This document shows positions 1 through 12,187 of a stretch of 64,000 nucleotides of DNA, piece by piece; positions within the stretch are counted from its first letter, which is position 1, and every line of letters starts with the position of its first letter. The notes under the pieces are model-generated. The model ran no database searches. It was not told the origin of the DNA and saw only the letters and a list, made by a program, of their open reading frames with translations. This stretch comes from Trichosphaerium sp. ATCC 40318 (Eukaryota; Discosea; Flabellinia; Trichosidae). Both the position numbers and the translations under genes were made by a program. The stretch covers positions 1 through 64,000 of the forward strand of contig JALMLS010000005.1 in assembly GCA_038496445.1 (NCBI GenBank), given 5' to 3'.

Positions 1-755
1 AATTTTTTAGGTGGTGAACCAGGCGAGAACTCTGAGTTGAACAACAAATCATGCAACAAGGACTGGCAGCTATATGGAAGATGGGAAAGATGGAGACTGA
101 GATGGTAAGCAATAATCTTATTGAAGTTGTTGCCTTTTTTTTTTTGTAATTATTTTGTTTTTTTTTTGAAACAAAATGTCGATGTTGTTGGTGAAAGAGT
201 TTAACTGGCGTATATAGACCATCCGTGCAGTGGTCGAGGAAGTTCTAAAAGACCCAACCGTTTCAAAAGCAATACGCAAGAAGCGATCTAATGCTATTCG
301 CCTCATTGGTGACACGTACTTTGATGTTGGTAGAAAGGAAAAGAAGAATTCATCAACTAATGATCCACTCGAACAGTTTGTAGAACAAGCTGAGAAAAAT
401 CCGGAAAAGTTTGCGGAAGAAATTGCCAAGCAAGAAGAGAAGCGCCAGGCACAAGAAAAAGCGAGGGAGCAGGAACGAGCTGCTGCAAATAAAACATCTC
501 CAACTCCAAGTACAGCTCAAACGCCAGTGGTGCCACAGCCAAGTACGTTAGGCTTACAATATCGTCTACCTAGGATTTTTTTTTTTGACATTCAACCAAA
601 AAAAAAAAAACCAAAAACTCGAGTTCCTTTTCCACAGTGAAGGTAATAACAATTTTTTTAAAGCGGAATCCTCCCAACCTGTGGTCCCTGATCCAGAGCC
701 AGAGCCTGTTCAGGAGGAGGTCGATGTGGCTCCTTCTGCTGATGACATAGACTAA
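1..755 (+). pseudogene. 3' part of a DnaJ-X-type gene, duplicate copy with a frameshift
   Basis: This is the inverted duplicate of the 3' exons of the intact J-protein gene at 9081-11223. The copy enters from the left window edge and ends with TAA at 753-755. The reading frame of the basic, coiled-coil-like segment (around [16 protein letters not shown]) and the acidic, proline-rich C-terminus (ending SADDID) is preserved. The exon at about 11-106 lacks one A near position 38 relative to the right-hand copy, which turns [10 protein letters not shown] into an unrelated frame. It is therefore a pseudogene, or the base was lost in sequencing. Whether its J-domain exons exist outside the window cannot be seen. 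Confidence 0.75.
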
Positions 756-1079
756 ACACCATGCCGTGTACAAAATAACAAATAATACTATTGCTAGCGA
801 TTTTCGAATTTAACGAAATATGTGTAACCAGGTGGAAAAACCTTATTAATGTAATCAATTTGGGCGCCAAAGCACTGTTTTTATAATTTTTATTTGCACA
901 ATTCTTCTTTGGTGTGGTCTTCAGTCTTACAACCGTTTTAACTAATAAAAAAAAAAAGAAGGGTTACCAGAATACCAATTTCACGTTTTCTTGAGTGGTG
1001 GCATTCCTCAGGTTTCTGTGCACCTTTGCAGGCTTTGGTGTTTGTGAGATTTTTTGTGTTACTTTTTTTTCTTCTTCTT

Positions 1080-3540
1080 TTATTGTACATCCATGGCATC
1101 GTCATCCTCATCATCTTCGCTTTCATATTCTCTAAGAGAGCTAGCAGCAGTTCTTGTGGATGGATTCGCACTCGACAGTGCCGTAAACTCTTTTCTGTAT
1201 TCGGACTAGGTGTATCTTAAGTACCAGCAACACAAAAAAAATCAAAAAAAAAAAACCAAAAGCAAGTACCTGTTGTAATAGCAAGTTAACACGTCCAGAC
1301 AATTTTAAAAAATCACCAAAGAGTCTTGTACGCGCGTCAATAGTGGTGTACAGACCTCCAAGTGTTTCTAGAATGTCAGGCACTGCTGTTAAGTACGATG
1401 CATGCGTTTGCAAGATTGCTTCAATCCAAACAACCATCATTAACCCAGCGCTAGGTCTTGATCGAAAACGTGATGATACATTACGGAGTAATGAAGGAAC
1501 AAGAGAAGGAGGAAGCACTTCAGCTGAGGTCCGCGCATAACCTTGATGAAATTTGTTATTGCAATTCGTTTTTTTATGAGGCTATAAATGGTGCGTACCT
1601 GTCTCACGGACACCTTCTGCCAGAACGTTGTCTAGGAGATCTTGATCGTTCGATTCTAAAGCTTGCTTTAACAGTATGGCATCAAGCTCATTTTCTTTTT
1701 TATTTCCGTCGCCCATACTAGCCAGTTCACCGAGAGTCCTTGGCAGCTTTCCAGAGTCGTCTTTAAACAAAAAAAACTTTAGCAACAAAGTTGGTTGTAT
1801 TCCAAAAAAAAAAAAAAAACAATTACCGGATGCCATTTCTTCATCATTGCCATCTATTTCCATAGGCATAGAAGAAACAAGTTCCGGCTGTGCAAGCACT
1901 GTAAGTGGCGCCTTAGCTTTTTTGGGTCGGTTGACGTTGTCTTTGAACACTGACTTTTGAGTCGAACCACCTACTTTCAGAGTGTCTCTAAACTTGCCGT
2001 TCTTTGTAAAGAGATCCTGTTCAAATAATTAGATATGCAAGATCCAGCGGACTGTGAGCAACTCACCACTTGCTGCAAATTGAGTAGCCTTGAAGAACTG
2101 TATGCGACCATAACTTTAGTTGCATCGTTTGAAAATCTAACATCGCGAACGGTACACTCCAAATCAGCGTCACCTGCAACTAGCACTTTGGACACTGGAG
2201 CAATATCTCCTTGGCCTAATTCTTCGATGTTTATGTTGAAGATCTCTGCACCTTGGTCTTTGAGGAGTACGAGAACTAGTATGTGTGTATCCTGCAACGC
2301 AAAAAAAGTTAGCAAAAAATATTGCGAACAAAAGAATCTTGTACATCTCGTTTAAATAGCGTAATAGCGATGGGGCTAGGTCCACATTTTAGTTCTAAAT
2401 TAAAAAATTAGATGGTTTGAAATGGAGGTTGTATGTTAATGAATGACGTACTTGCTCTACTCTTGTCTTCCTTGCAATACAAGAATGTACCTTTTGTGTT
2501 GTGATGCCAATGTAATCCTCGCACACTGATATAAAGTTTTACAGAGCTTTTGAATGTGCCCAGCTTGTTGTATTGGCCGCCTAAAAACCGGGACCATTAA
2601 AAAAAAAAATTGTGCAAAATCTCTCTAAAATAAAATTAGTGACAGTACCTGACATGCTGTGTTCAGTGATTCTGCCTTGCTGTCGCCACCAATAAAGTTT
2701 GTAGAGTCACGGAAGCAAAGAGCAGTGATTTTCTTGCAGCGGAAGGTTTGTGCAGACGGATTCTTCATGGCGTACGATACTGTAAACAAATCACCAGCTC
2801 TCGTGACAGCCAAGAGAGCTTTTGAAGGTGGTTAGGTTTATGACACGTTATTAAAAAGGAAAAAAAACCTTGCGCGTACTTTTCTGGCCGCTGAATACAA
2901 TGTGTTGAACTGGTTTATTTATCGCAGAAGGTACAACTTGCTTATCATCGCCACGCACGATAATGACGCTTCCTATGGTACATATTAGGAGCCACGTTTG
3001 GCTTTGTTTTTTTTTTGTTTTTTTTTGTTGGTACAAAATGTATTTACGCGCTATTGAATATTTTGGCAATTACAAGTAATTACACGAGCGTAAAACAACA
3101 TTTGACAAATAGTTTGCGAAAAAAATGTTTTGCGAGCGCTTACCGTCTTCACAGCCCATGGCAACAGTGCCATCGTCGCTTCTTGATACGCATGTCAGTG
3201 TTTTATTATCCTGGTCAAGGCCATCTTGTGGATATAGCAAATTAGGGTCAGAATTGCCTATGCGCCACTCGTGGACGGTTTTAGAACCGGATACGCGCAA
3301 ACAGCTCCAATCTCCTTCGCTATGCCTGAGGCAACATACTGCATCGCTGGCGTCCACTAATAGCGCGTCAGGTACGTGTTTTGGTAATTTTTGCCAGTTT
3401 TTCTCAACAATTGTATTTCGTGGCACTGTACGCGTACTTATGTGTATGTAAACGGAGGTTATGTATTAAAAGCGGAAACGCTGCAGAACAAGTGTAGTTA
3501 AGTTGCGCCAGTTTGTTTCCCTACTTACGTGCGTGTCCAT
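1080..3540 (-). pseudogene. UTP5/WDR43-like gene, left duplicate with a frameshift
   Basis: This is the minus-strand twin of the intact gene at 6300-8756, with the same exons, introns, start context (ATG at 3540) and stop (TAA at 1082-1080). The C-terminal Utp12-like domain exon is identical in protein sequence to the right copy. In the exon at about 2650-2820, however, the left copy reads GGC where the right has GGGC (near 2675). This shifts the frame after the residues GGDSK, so a full-length protein would not be made. The lost base lies in a G run, so a sequencing error is possible. If it is real, this copy is a recent pseudogene maintained by sequence exchange between the arms. Confidence 0.75.
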
Positions 3541-4027
3541 TTTCTGTTTTACTGGTGTGAGGTTATACTATAGACGCCGGCTAATTACCAAACAAGCGTA
3601 GAAAGTTGGAAGTACAAAACACGTGTTTCAAAGCAAAGCAAGGAAAAAACAGTGTACAACTCCCGTTACTAAGTTCGCACTAACAATAGTAGCAAAAAAC
3701 GCCCAACCCATAAACCTAACCCTAATAAGACAGCATATTTAGGCTTAAAAAAGAATGTTACTTTTATGTCTGTGTCAATGGTAGAAACCATGACTGTGAC
3801 TATTTTTGCTATCACACAACTTGTGTAAACAGTGGTAAAATGAAAACGGGATTTTGGATATAAATCCCACTAAATTCCTTTGTTTTAGGATTTTTAAGGT
3901 AATTTGTGAAGAATTCTTATTTTTATTTTTTTTTATGGCAGGATTTTTGATAGAATTACCATAATATTCCCTTAAATACGGAATTTTCAGAATTATTGTA
4001 CAAAATCCACCAAATAATGTACTAATT

Positions 4028-4096
4028 TAGTTAGGGTTAGGGTTAGGGCTAGGGTTGAGGTTTATGAAAGTACAAATTTAGTTAGGGTTAGGGTTT
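4028..4096 (+). repeat. TTAGGG-like interstitial tract, left side
   Basis: A short run of TTAGGG units with a degenerate GCTAGGG and GTTGAGG unit lies at 4028-4060. A second smaller cluster lies at 4078-4096. The plus strand carries the G-rich version. The unit matches the vertebrate/fungal-type telomere repeat, which is widespread in eukaryotes. Confidence 0.8.
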
Positions 4097-5890
4097 AGTT
4101 TTATATTTGCAAAAAACCATCGACACCTAGATACATAGGTTTTTCTAGCGAACAATATCCACATGCTATTATTAAAGGTGAAAAAACCAATGGTACAGGT
4201 TAAAGTGCGTTAATCCAAAAAGTAACGGAGAACGCGTTTTAGGTGGTTTGGAAAATCACTTAAACATAAATATCTCTTACTTATCTGTTTTAGGATGATT
4301 AAAGCATTGCAACAGCCTTATTACACCATTAAAGAATGTATTTAAAGCATTAACTCCAAGTATGTTGTTTTTAAGCTTATTTCCACTTAATTATCAAAAA
4401 ACCCTACGTGTTCTTAATTTAGCGTTTACAAACGCATTAATTATTGTTCAGGCTCTCAAAAACCAAATGCGATCAAATTACTTCTTTCGTTTATGAAAAC
4501 ATGATGTATTTTACTTGTACGTATTATTTAAGATGTTTGTATTTTGTAATGATCAATAAATAAAATGACTTTGCATTAAATCTGAACCAAAGTATCAAAT
4601 AATATTTTGTGTAATTTATAAAGTATTTTTTATTGAAATCTACAAAAAATACATTAAGAAATGTTATAAAGAATACATAGAGAATTCTATATAAAATACA
4701 TACGCAATTCCAAAAGTAATACTCTAAGAATTCTATGAGTAATACTTACGGAAATTTCATATAATTCAATGGGAATTAAGGAAGAGTTTTTCCGTCTACT
4801 TTTCCCATAGGAAAACAGGGTGGATTACTTAAAAATTCCATTTTTATTTTACTACTGAAGGCAAATGTCTTAAAGTCTATCAAAAAAAACATGTGATAAA
4901 GTTTTAATCCAAGCTAAAGCACTTTGTGTACAAGTTCAAAGGTTAAAAACTTCTTTTTGTAACACAATGTCAATAAATATTTATTTTCTTTCATTTTGAT
5001 TTGCCATGTGACATTTAGTTGTATTCTTGAATTTGTATTTTTGAGAAGCTGTGTAACATGAAATTTCTTCCAATTTTCAATGTGTTTTAAACTGTTTTGT
5101 TGTGGGTTTTAATGTGAAATTTCACAGTTTTTAAAGAGCAAACAATCTAAAAAAGTGTACACAATGGTTATTTGTTATTCAAAAAAAGTTTAATTTGAAG
5201 GGTATGCACAATATCTCATAAACATGAATAGATATGAAAATAAATAATATCTCATTATATAGTCATGTATTTATAAATATGAATTTAGTTTACAGTTTAA
5301 CTATACATGATATATTAAAAACTTTGTGTATATGAAAAATGTACATACATATTTTTTTGCAAAAAAAAAAGCCAATTACAAACTCAAAATTGCTTACATT
5401 TATATAACTCATCACTATGAATATTTACAAATTAATTATTGCTTGTACCATGTTTATATGACCTAATAACATATATATATACACATAAAGTACTTAAAAA
5501 TACATTTGTAAATGCAGTCTCCAAACACAACTGCATGGCAAAAATATCTCAAAATTTACAAAAAAAACATTTACATATCATTTACAGGCCATGCAATGCC
5601 CCAATATCATTTTTGATGATGTAAATCATAACAATACATGCTTTTTTCTAATAACACAAAAATAGCAAAATCTAATAAAATCAAAAAAATAATGAGTTAA
5701 GTAAGTTTAACTGTAAACACTATCTTGTTATGAAAGATACTTATGATAATTTTAACATTGAGATTAACTTGCAACAATCATTTAAGGCTTAAAAACATAT
5801 TTTGCATTTTCATAAAAGAACTTTGAGGACATATTTCTACTTTACTAAAGACATCATTTTTATTACACATTTAATTTATAATAGTGATAA

Positions 5891-5974
5891 CTAGGGTTAG
5901 GGCCTAATCTTGCCCTTCTTCGTAGGGCTAGGGTTAGGGTTACAACCCTAAGGTATATTAGGGTTAGGGTTAGC
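5891..5974 (+). repeat. TTAGGG-like interstitial tract, right side
   Basis: Three small clusters of TTAGGG/CTAGGG units lie at about 5891-5902, 5923-5942 and 5958-5974, with one ACCCTAA unit (reverse sense) between them. Most units are on the plus strand, the same sense as the left tract, so the two tracts are not mirror images even though the surrounding arms are. Confidence 0.8.
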
Positions 5975-6071
5975 ACTAATATTTGTTTTATGCTTACATT
6001 GCAACCTCTGTACTCTTACGCTAACACTTGTTATTTTATTGTATGGTGTATGTTGTGTTGACCCTTTTTAG

Positions 6072-9000
6072 TACATAAAAGACATTCTTTTTTAAGCCTA
6101 AATATGCTGTCTTATTAGGGTTAGGTTTATGGGTTGGGCGTTTTTTGCTACTATTGTTAGTGCGAACTTAGTAACGGGAGTTGTACACTGTTTTTTCCTT
6201 GCTTTGCTTTGAAACACGTGTTTTGTACTTCAAACTTTCTACGCTTGTTTGGTAATTAGCCGGCGTCTATAGTATAACCTCACACCAGTAAAACAGAAAA
6301 TGGACACGCACGTAAGTAGGGAAACAAACTGGCGCAACTTAACTACACTTGTTCTGCAGCGTTTCCGCTTTTAATACATAACCTCCGTTTACATACACAT
6401 AAGTACGCGTACAGTGCCACGAAATACAATTGTTGAGAAAAACTGGCAAAAATTACCAAAACACGTACCTGACGCGCTATTAGTGGACGCCAGCGATGCA
6501 GTATGTTGCCTCAGGCATAGCGAAGGAGATTGGAGCTGTTTGCGCGTATCCGGTTCTAAAACCGTCCACGAGTGGCGCATAGGCAATTCTGACCCTAATT
6601 TGCTATATCCACAAGATGGCCTTGACCAGGATAATAAAACACTGACATGCGTATCAAGAAGCGACGATGGCACTGTTGCCATGGGCTGTGAAGACGGTAA
6701 GCGCTCGCAAAACATTTTTTTCGCAAACTATTTGTCAAATGTTGTTTTACGCTTGTGTATTTACTTGTAATTGCCAAAATATTCAATAGCGCGTAAATAC
6801 ATTTTGTACCAACAAAAAAAACAAAAAAAAAACAAAGCCAAACGTGGCTCCTAATATGTACCATAGGAAGCGTCATTATCGTGCGTGGCGATGATAAGCA
6901 AGTTGTACCTTCTGCGATAAATAAACCAGTTCAACACATTGTATTCAGCGGCCAGAAAAGTACGCGCAAGGTTTTTTTTCCTTTTTAATAACGTGTCATA
7001 AACCTAACCACCTTCAAAAGCTCTCTTGGCTGTCACGAGAGCTGGTGATTTGTTTACAGTATCGTACGCCATGAAGAATCCGTCTGCACAAACCTTCCGC
7101 TGCAAGAAAATCACTGCTCTTTGCTTCCGTGACTCTACAAACTTTATTGGTGGCGACAGCAAGGGCAGAATCACTGAACACAGCATGTCAGGTACTGTCA
7201 TTAATTTTATTTTAGAGAGATTTTGCACAATTTTTTTTTTTAATGGTCCCGGTTTTTAGGCGGCCAATACAACAAGCTGGGCACATTCAAAAGCTCTGTA
7301 AAACTTTTATCAGTGTGCGAGGATTACATTGGCATCACAACACAAAAGGGTACATTCTTGTATTGCAAGGAAGACAAGAGTAGAGCAAGTACGTCATTCA
7401 TTAACATACAACCTCCATTTCAAACCATCTAATTTTTTAATTTAGAACTAAAATGTGGACCTAGCCCCATCGCTATTACGCTATTTAAACGAGATGTACA
7501 AGATTCTTTTGTTCGCAATATTTTTTGCTAACTTTTTTTGCGTTGCAGGATACACACATACTAGTTCTCGTACTCCTCAAAGACCAAGGTGCAGAGATCT
7601 TCAACATAAACATCGAAGAATTAGGCCAAGGAGATATTGCTCCAGTGTCCAAAGTGCTAGTTGCAGGTGACGCTGATTTGGAGTGTACCGTTCGCGATGT
7701 TAGATTTTCAAACGATGCAACTAAAGTTATGGTCGCATACAGTTCTTCAAGGCTACTCAATTTGCAGCAAGTGGTGAGTTGCTCACAGTCCGCTGGATCT
7801 TGCATATCTAATTATTTGAACAGGATCTCTTTACAAAGAACGGCAAGTTTAGAGACACTCTGAAAGTAGGTGGTTCGACTCAAAAGTCAGTGTTCAAAGA
7901 CAACGTCAACCGACCCAAAAAAGCTAAGGCGCCACTTACAGTGCTTGCACAGCCGGAACTTGTTTCTTCTATGCCTATGGAAATAGATGGCAATGATGAA
8001 GAAATGGCATCCGGTAATTGTTTTTTTTTTTTTGGAATACAACCAACTTTGTTGCTAATGTTTTTTTTGTTTAAAGACGACTCTGGAAAGCTGCCAAGGA
8101 CTCTCGGTGAACTGGCTAGTATGGGCGACGGAAATAAAAAAGAAAATGAGCTTGATGCCATACTGTTAAAGCAAGCTTTAGAATCGAACGATCAAGATCT
8201 CCTAGACAACGTTCTGGCAGAAGGTGTCCGTGAGACAGGTACGCACCATTTATAGCCTCATAAAAAAACGAATTGCAATAACAAATTTCATCAAGGTTAT
8301 GCGCGGACCTCAGCTGAAGTGCTTCCTCCTTCTCTTGTTCCTTCATTACTCCGTAATGTATCATCACGTTTTCGATCAAGACCTAGCGCTGGGTTAATGA
8401 TGGTTGTTTGGATTGAAGCAATCTTGCAAACGCATGCATCGTACTTAACAGCAGTGCCTGACATTCTAGAAACACTTGGAGGTCTGTACACCACTATTGA
8501 CGCGCGTACAAGACTCTTTGGTGATTTTTTAAAATTGTCTGGACGTGTTAACTTGCTATTACAACAGGTACTTCCTTTTGGTTTTTTTTTTGATTTTTTT
8601 TTGTGTTGCTGGTACTTAAGATACACCTAGTCCGAATACAGAAAAGAGTTTACGACACTGTCGAGTGCGAATCCATCCACAAGAACTGCTGCTAGCTCTC
8701 TTAGAGAATATGAAAGCGAAGATGATGAGGATGACGATGCCATGGATGTACAATAAAAGAAGAAGAAAAAAAAGTAACACAAAAAATCTCACAAACACCA
8801 AAGCCTGCAAAGGTGCACAGAAACCTGAGGAATGCCACCACTCAAGAAAACGTGAAATTGGTATTCTGGTAACCCTTCTTTTTTTTTTTATTAGTTAAAA
8901 CGGTTGTAAGACTGAAGACCACACCAAAGAAGAATTGTGCAAATAAAAATTATAAAAACAGTGCTTTGGCGCCCAAATTGATTACATTAATAAGGTTTTT

Positions 9001-9832
9001 CCACCTGGTTACACATATTTCGTTAAATTCGAAAATCGCTAGCAATAGTATTATTTGTTATTTTGTACACGGCATGGTGTTTAGTCTATGTCATCAGCAG
9101 AAGGAGCCACATCGACCTCCTCCTGAACAGGCTCTGGCTCTGGATCAGGGACCACAGGTTGGGAGGATTCCGCTTTAAAAAAATTGTTATTACCTTCACT
9201 GTGGAAAAGGAACTCGAGTTTTTGGTTTTTTTTTTTTGGTTGAATGTCAAAAAAAAAAATCCTAGGTAGACGATATTGTAAGCCTAACGTACTTGGCTGT
9301 GGCACCACTGGCGTTTGAGCTGTACTTGGAGTTGGAGATGTTTTATTTGCAGCAGCTCGTTCTTGCTCCCTCGCTTTTTCTTGTGCCTGGCGCTTCTCTT
9401 CTTGCTTGGCAATTTCTTCCGCAAACTTTTCCGGATTTTTCTCAGCTTGTTCTACAAACTGTTCGAGTGGATCATTAGTTGATGAATTCTTCTTTTCCTT
9501 TCTACCAACATCAAAGTACGTGTCACCAATGAGGCGAATAGCATTAGATCGCTTCTTGCGTATTGCTTTTGAAACGGTTGGGTCTTTTAGAACTTCCTCG
9601 ACCACTGCACGGATGGTCTATATACGCCAGTTAAACTCTTTCACCAACAACATCGACACTTTTGTTTCAAAAAAAACAAAATAATTACAAAAAAAAAGGC
9701 AACAACTTCAATAAGATTATTGCTTACCATCTCAGTCTCCATCTTTCCCATCTTCCATATAGCTGCCAGTCCTTGCTGCATGATTTGTTGTTCTAACTCA
9801 GAGTTCTCGCCTGGTTCACCACCTAAAAAATT
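6072..9832 (-). repeat. Right arm of the large inverted repeat
   Basis: This is the reverse complement of the left arm. Outward, identity can be followed to 9832, which pairs with base 1. Beyond that the window gives no partner sequence, so the true boundary may be further right, inside or past the J-protein gene. The arm carries the intact UTP5-like gene and the 3' exons of the intact J-protein gene. Confidence 0.95.
6300..8756 (+). CDS. UTP5: UTP5/WDR43-like small-subunit processome WD40 protein
   Basis: This is a WD40-type protein with a C-terminal Utp12-family helical domain (about 8300-8566), which contains the typical run of a hydrophobic helix, HASYLTAVP, ETLGGLY and a final LSGRVNLLLQQ. 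That combination in a protein of this size matches WDR43/Utp5 of the t-UTP subcomplex, which acts in the nucleolus in pre-18S rRNA transcription and processing. It has about eight or nine exons with short introns. The last exon starts at an acceptor just before SEYRKEF and ends in an acidic tail (ESEDDEDDDAMDVQ). The first exon begins with ATG at 6300 (MDTH), but the exon 1-2 junction is not resolved: at least two splices join it in frame to the exon at about 6415. It is convergent with the J-protein gene. Paralogues such as UTP12 or UTP4 are less likely on size. Confidence 0.72.
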
Positions 9833-11223
9833 ATTAAATGCGATGGTAATTTATAAAACCAAAATTCAACAGCAACAATTGGTTTTTTTTTTTACCACCA
9901 ATACTCACCTTGCTTTTCTAACTCCTTAGCTGCAATGTCTAGTTTTACTGCAGTACTTAAAAACAATAATATTAGCAACAAAAAAAAAAAACAAAGATAG
10001 GAATGAGAAATTAAAAAACGCGGATTACTCACTTTACAAGGGAAATGATTTGTGAAAATTGGTGTCCCTTTTGTCGAACCGATGCAACCCATCCCTCTAA
10101 CCCAAGAAATCGTCCAGCATGCTTTTTTGATTCTTCTCTGTACACATATCCCACACGTGAAAGCAATGACGGTCCACCAGGAACCTGTCCATATGTGTTA
10201 GTATACCAAATTAAAATTAAAACCAACAGTACCTCTGCCTTGTCTTTAGCGTCTGCCTTTAAGCCAGCGATGTATTCTTTCTTTTTGTCGTCCATGTATG
10301 GCTTAATTTTCTCTTTGAGTGCTGCTACAAGCTCTTTCTGCCTTGATTCTTGAAACTCTTGTGCAATCTTTGCTGCTTCTTCTTCATCTTGCTAGAATAA
10401 GAGTCAACGCTACGACCGTACAAGAGACGACAATGAAAGCAAAAGAGAAAAAAAAAACTCTTCAAATAAAATAAAAAAATGGGCTAACAGGAACTGGGCT
10501 TTACCACGGTTCTTCACTGGGTTGGCACGTGTTGGCTCTTTTTTTGTTTGTTTTGGGTAAAAATGTGTTTTACAAGCGCGTCAAATCAATATAACAAAAG
10601 CTCTACGTACAATGGCCATCCATTCCTCCATGTACCCAAAGCTCAACTCTCCGAAGGTGTCATCAAATCGACCAAATCCGAACAACATTGAAAACATAGC
10701 TTTAGCGTTTACTGCAGAACCACCTTGTGCATGTTGGCTAACGCCATCCTAGCCAAAAACGAATGTTAAAAACTACAGCAACAGAACAAAAAGCCAAATT
10801 ACAAATAAAAAAAAAAAATAATTCAACTAAAACACGAGGACCCACAGACATTTCGGGTGCCTAGTACATAAGATTCAGACGCCAATTCTCACCTTCCCGT
10901 ATTTGTCGTATACTTCTTTCATCTTTTCGTCTGATAAAACGGCGTAGGCTTCACTGACGAGTTTGAACTGCGTAAATAGTAAAAAACAAACGTAGAGAGA
11001 AGGTTACATAAAACCAAAAAAGTCACCACACACAAATATTCTCAAAAACGTAGTAGCGGCATTAAAATAAGTGTGGTACCATAGCCTCGGCTTCTGCTGA
11101 ATCATTTTTATCCGGGTGATAGAGTCTGGCTTGCTTGTAGTAAGCTTTTTTGATTTGCGCGGGCGAAGCGTCTTTTTCGATGCCTAGTACTTCATAGTAG
11201 CTCTTTTCTGTTGGTTCTGCCAT
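9081..11223 (-). CDS. DnaJ (Hsp40) co-chaperone with DnaJ-X-like C-terminal region
   Basis: The ATG at 11223-11221 starts a canonical J domain: SYYEVLGI, then an amphipathic helix, YHPDKND carrying the HPD triad that stimulates Hsp70 ATPase, and later a YDKYGK-like end. The next exons read GYMEEWMA and a helical Lys/Glu-rich region, which resembles the DnaJ-X domain found in ER- and cytosol-associated J proteins of fungi and plants. The C-terminus is an acidic, proline-rich tail ending SADDID at TAA 9083-9081. There are about eight exons; the last intron is about 120 nt and contains long A/T runs. No signal peptide or membrane segment is visible. The 3' exons lie inside the right arm of the inverted repeat, and the 5' exons lie outside the demonstrable repeat. 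A 203-bp gap separates it from the divergent FYVE gene, so the two may share a promoter. Confidence 0.82.
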
Positions 11224-11426
11224 TGGGAACCTGCCGTTATCAGTTTTCTATTACACTTAGCGTTATGTACTACTCAACTGGGGTGCTTTTATCACTGTCA
11301 AATTTGCCAGAATCAAAAGTGGCGGCTAAAACCGTTTCTGTGACTTTTTTAGGCAAGAGTCACATCAATTCACGCAAATTTTCAAAATTACCTCCTCCAA
11401 CAATTTCACAAGACGCCTAAGCAGCT

Positions 11427-12098
11427 ATGAGCTCTGACGAAGACAATAATAATAACGATGACAAACCCAGCACCTTGTTTATGAACGTTAGGTGGGTTGT
11501 GGTGCTTTTTTAAGGATTTTTGTTGTTTATAAATTGTTTCATTAACAACAAGCCAGTTTTCCCATTGCTTGTTTTTCGCTAAGCAGAAGCCACTTACAGC
11601 ATATTAGGCCTAAATGGATCGACGACTCTGAAAGGACATGCTGTAAGCTTTGTTCGAGCCCTTTCTCGCTTCTCAAAAGAAAGGTACGCTCGTGTTTTTT
11701 TTTATTTTTACTTTCCGCATCTACACCCCACTCACAATTATTTAGCATCACTGTAGGAACTGCGGTTCGTGTTAAGCGTCTGTACTATCGAAAAGTAATA
11801 CGAATAATATAGGTGAAGTCTTTTGTGGCACCTGCGCTAACAAATTCATACGCATACCCAAGCTAAATTACAAGTGCGTAACAGTACAAGAAAAATGACT
11901 TATTGTACTAGTTATTTTGCTCCAACTGACTTGTTTTTTTTTTTTTGTATTTATTTATTTTAGTCACAAAAAAAATCTACTCTACACGAATTCAATATTC
12001 TTTTTTTTACTCACTACCCCTTGCTAACGAACTCCCCCAGATATGAAGTGCGTGTTTGCAAATCATGTCATGGTTTGTTGGTGCGCCAAGCATTTTAA
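11427..12098 (+). CDS. Small FYVE-type zinc-finger protein
   Basis: The ATG at 11427 opens a short acidic N-terminus (MSSDEDNNNNDD) followed directly by a FYVE finger spread over about four or five exons. Its parts are a WIDD motif, CKLC, a basic RKHHCRNCG signature, VFCGTC, and the closing RVCKSC. These supply the eight zinc ligands and the R-(R/K)-HHCR phosphatidylinositol-3-phosphate pocket. The protein ends 10 residues later (TAA 12096-12098), so it is little more than the finger. Such proteins bind PI3P on endosomes. The exon joins around 11490-11595 and 11760-11815 were chosen to keep the zinc ligands in frame. It is convergent with the SOSS-B-like gene, with about 90 bp between the stops. 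Confidence 0.78.
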
Positions 12099-12187
12099 TG
12101 CCACCCGATTTACAGGCTTCTTCACTTGCTTCTATTCCACTCCCCAACATTTTTTTCCGTTGTGAAACGCGCAGTGACTTGCGTATT

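Larger units (their letters stand above)
1..3768 (+). repeat. Left arm of a large inverted repeat
   Basis: Positions 1 onward are the near-exact reverse complement of 9832 downward, and the match runs inward to about 3768, paired with about 6072. Where I compared the arms they are nearly identical. The differences I saw are single-base substitutions and one-base indels, many in poly(A/T) runs within introns. The arm already matches at base 1, so its outer end lies outside the window. It carries a J-domain gene fragment and a UTP5-like gene, both with frameshifts. Confidence 0.95.
3769..6071. other. AT-rich, gene-poor centre of the inverted repeat
   Basis: This spacer of about 2.3 kb lies between the two arms. 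I see no convincing coding exon: open frames are short and rich in Lys, Asn, Ile and Tyr, as expected of AT-rich noncoding DNA. It contains many A and T runs and dinucleotide stretches, with islands of telomere-like sequence near both sides. It is not itself a palindrome. It could be a replication- or recombination-active region or a subtelomere remnant; nothing here settles which. Confidence 0.7.

Noticed and set aside
5439-5624. Plus-strand open frame in the palindrome centre
   Set aside because: Composition is that of AT-rich noncoding DNA, with no domain, no splice context and no counterpart.
3769-6071. Head-to-head telomere fusion as the origin of the palindrome centre
   Set aside because: The TTAGGG-like tracts on the two sides have the same orientation and are short and separated by unrelated AT-rich DNA.
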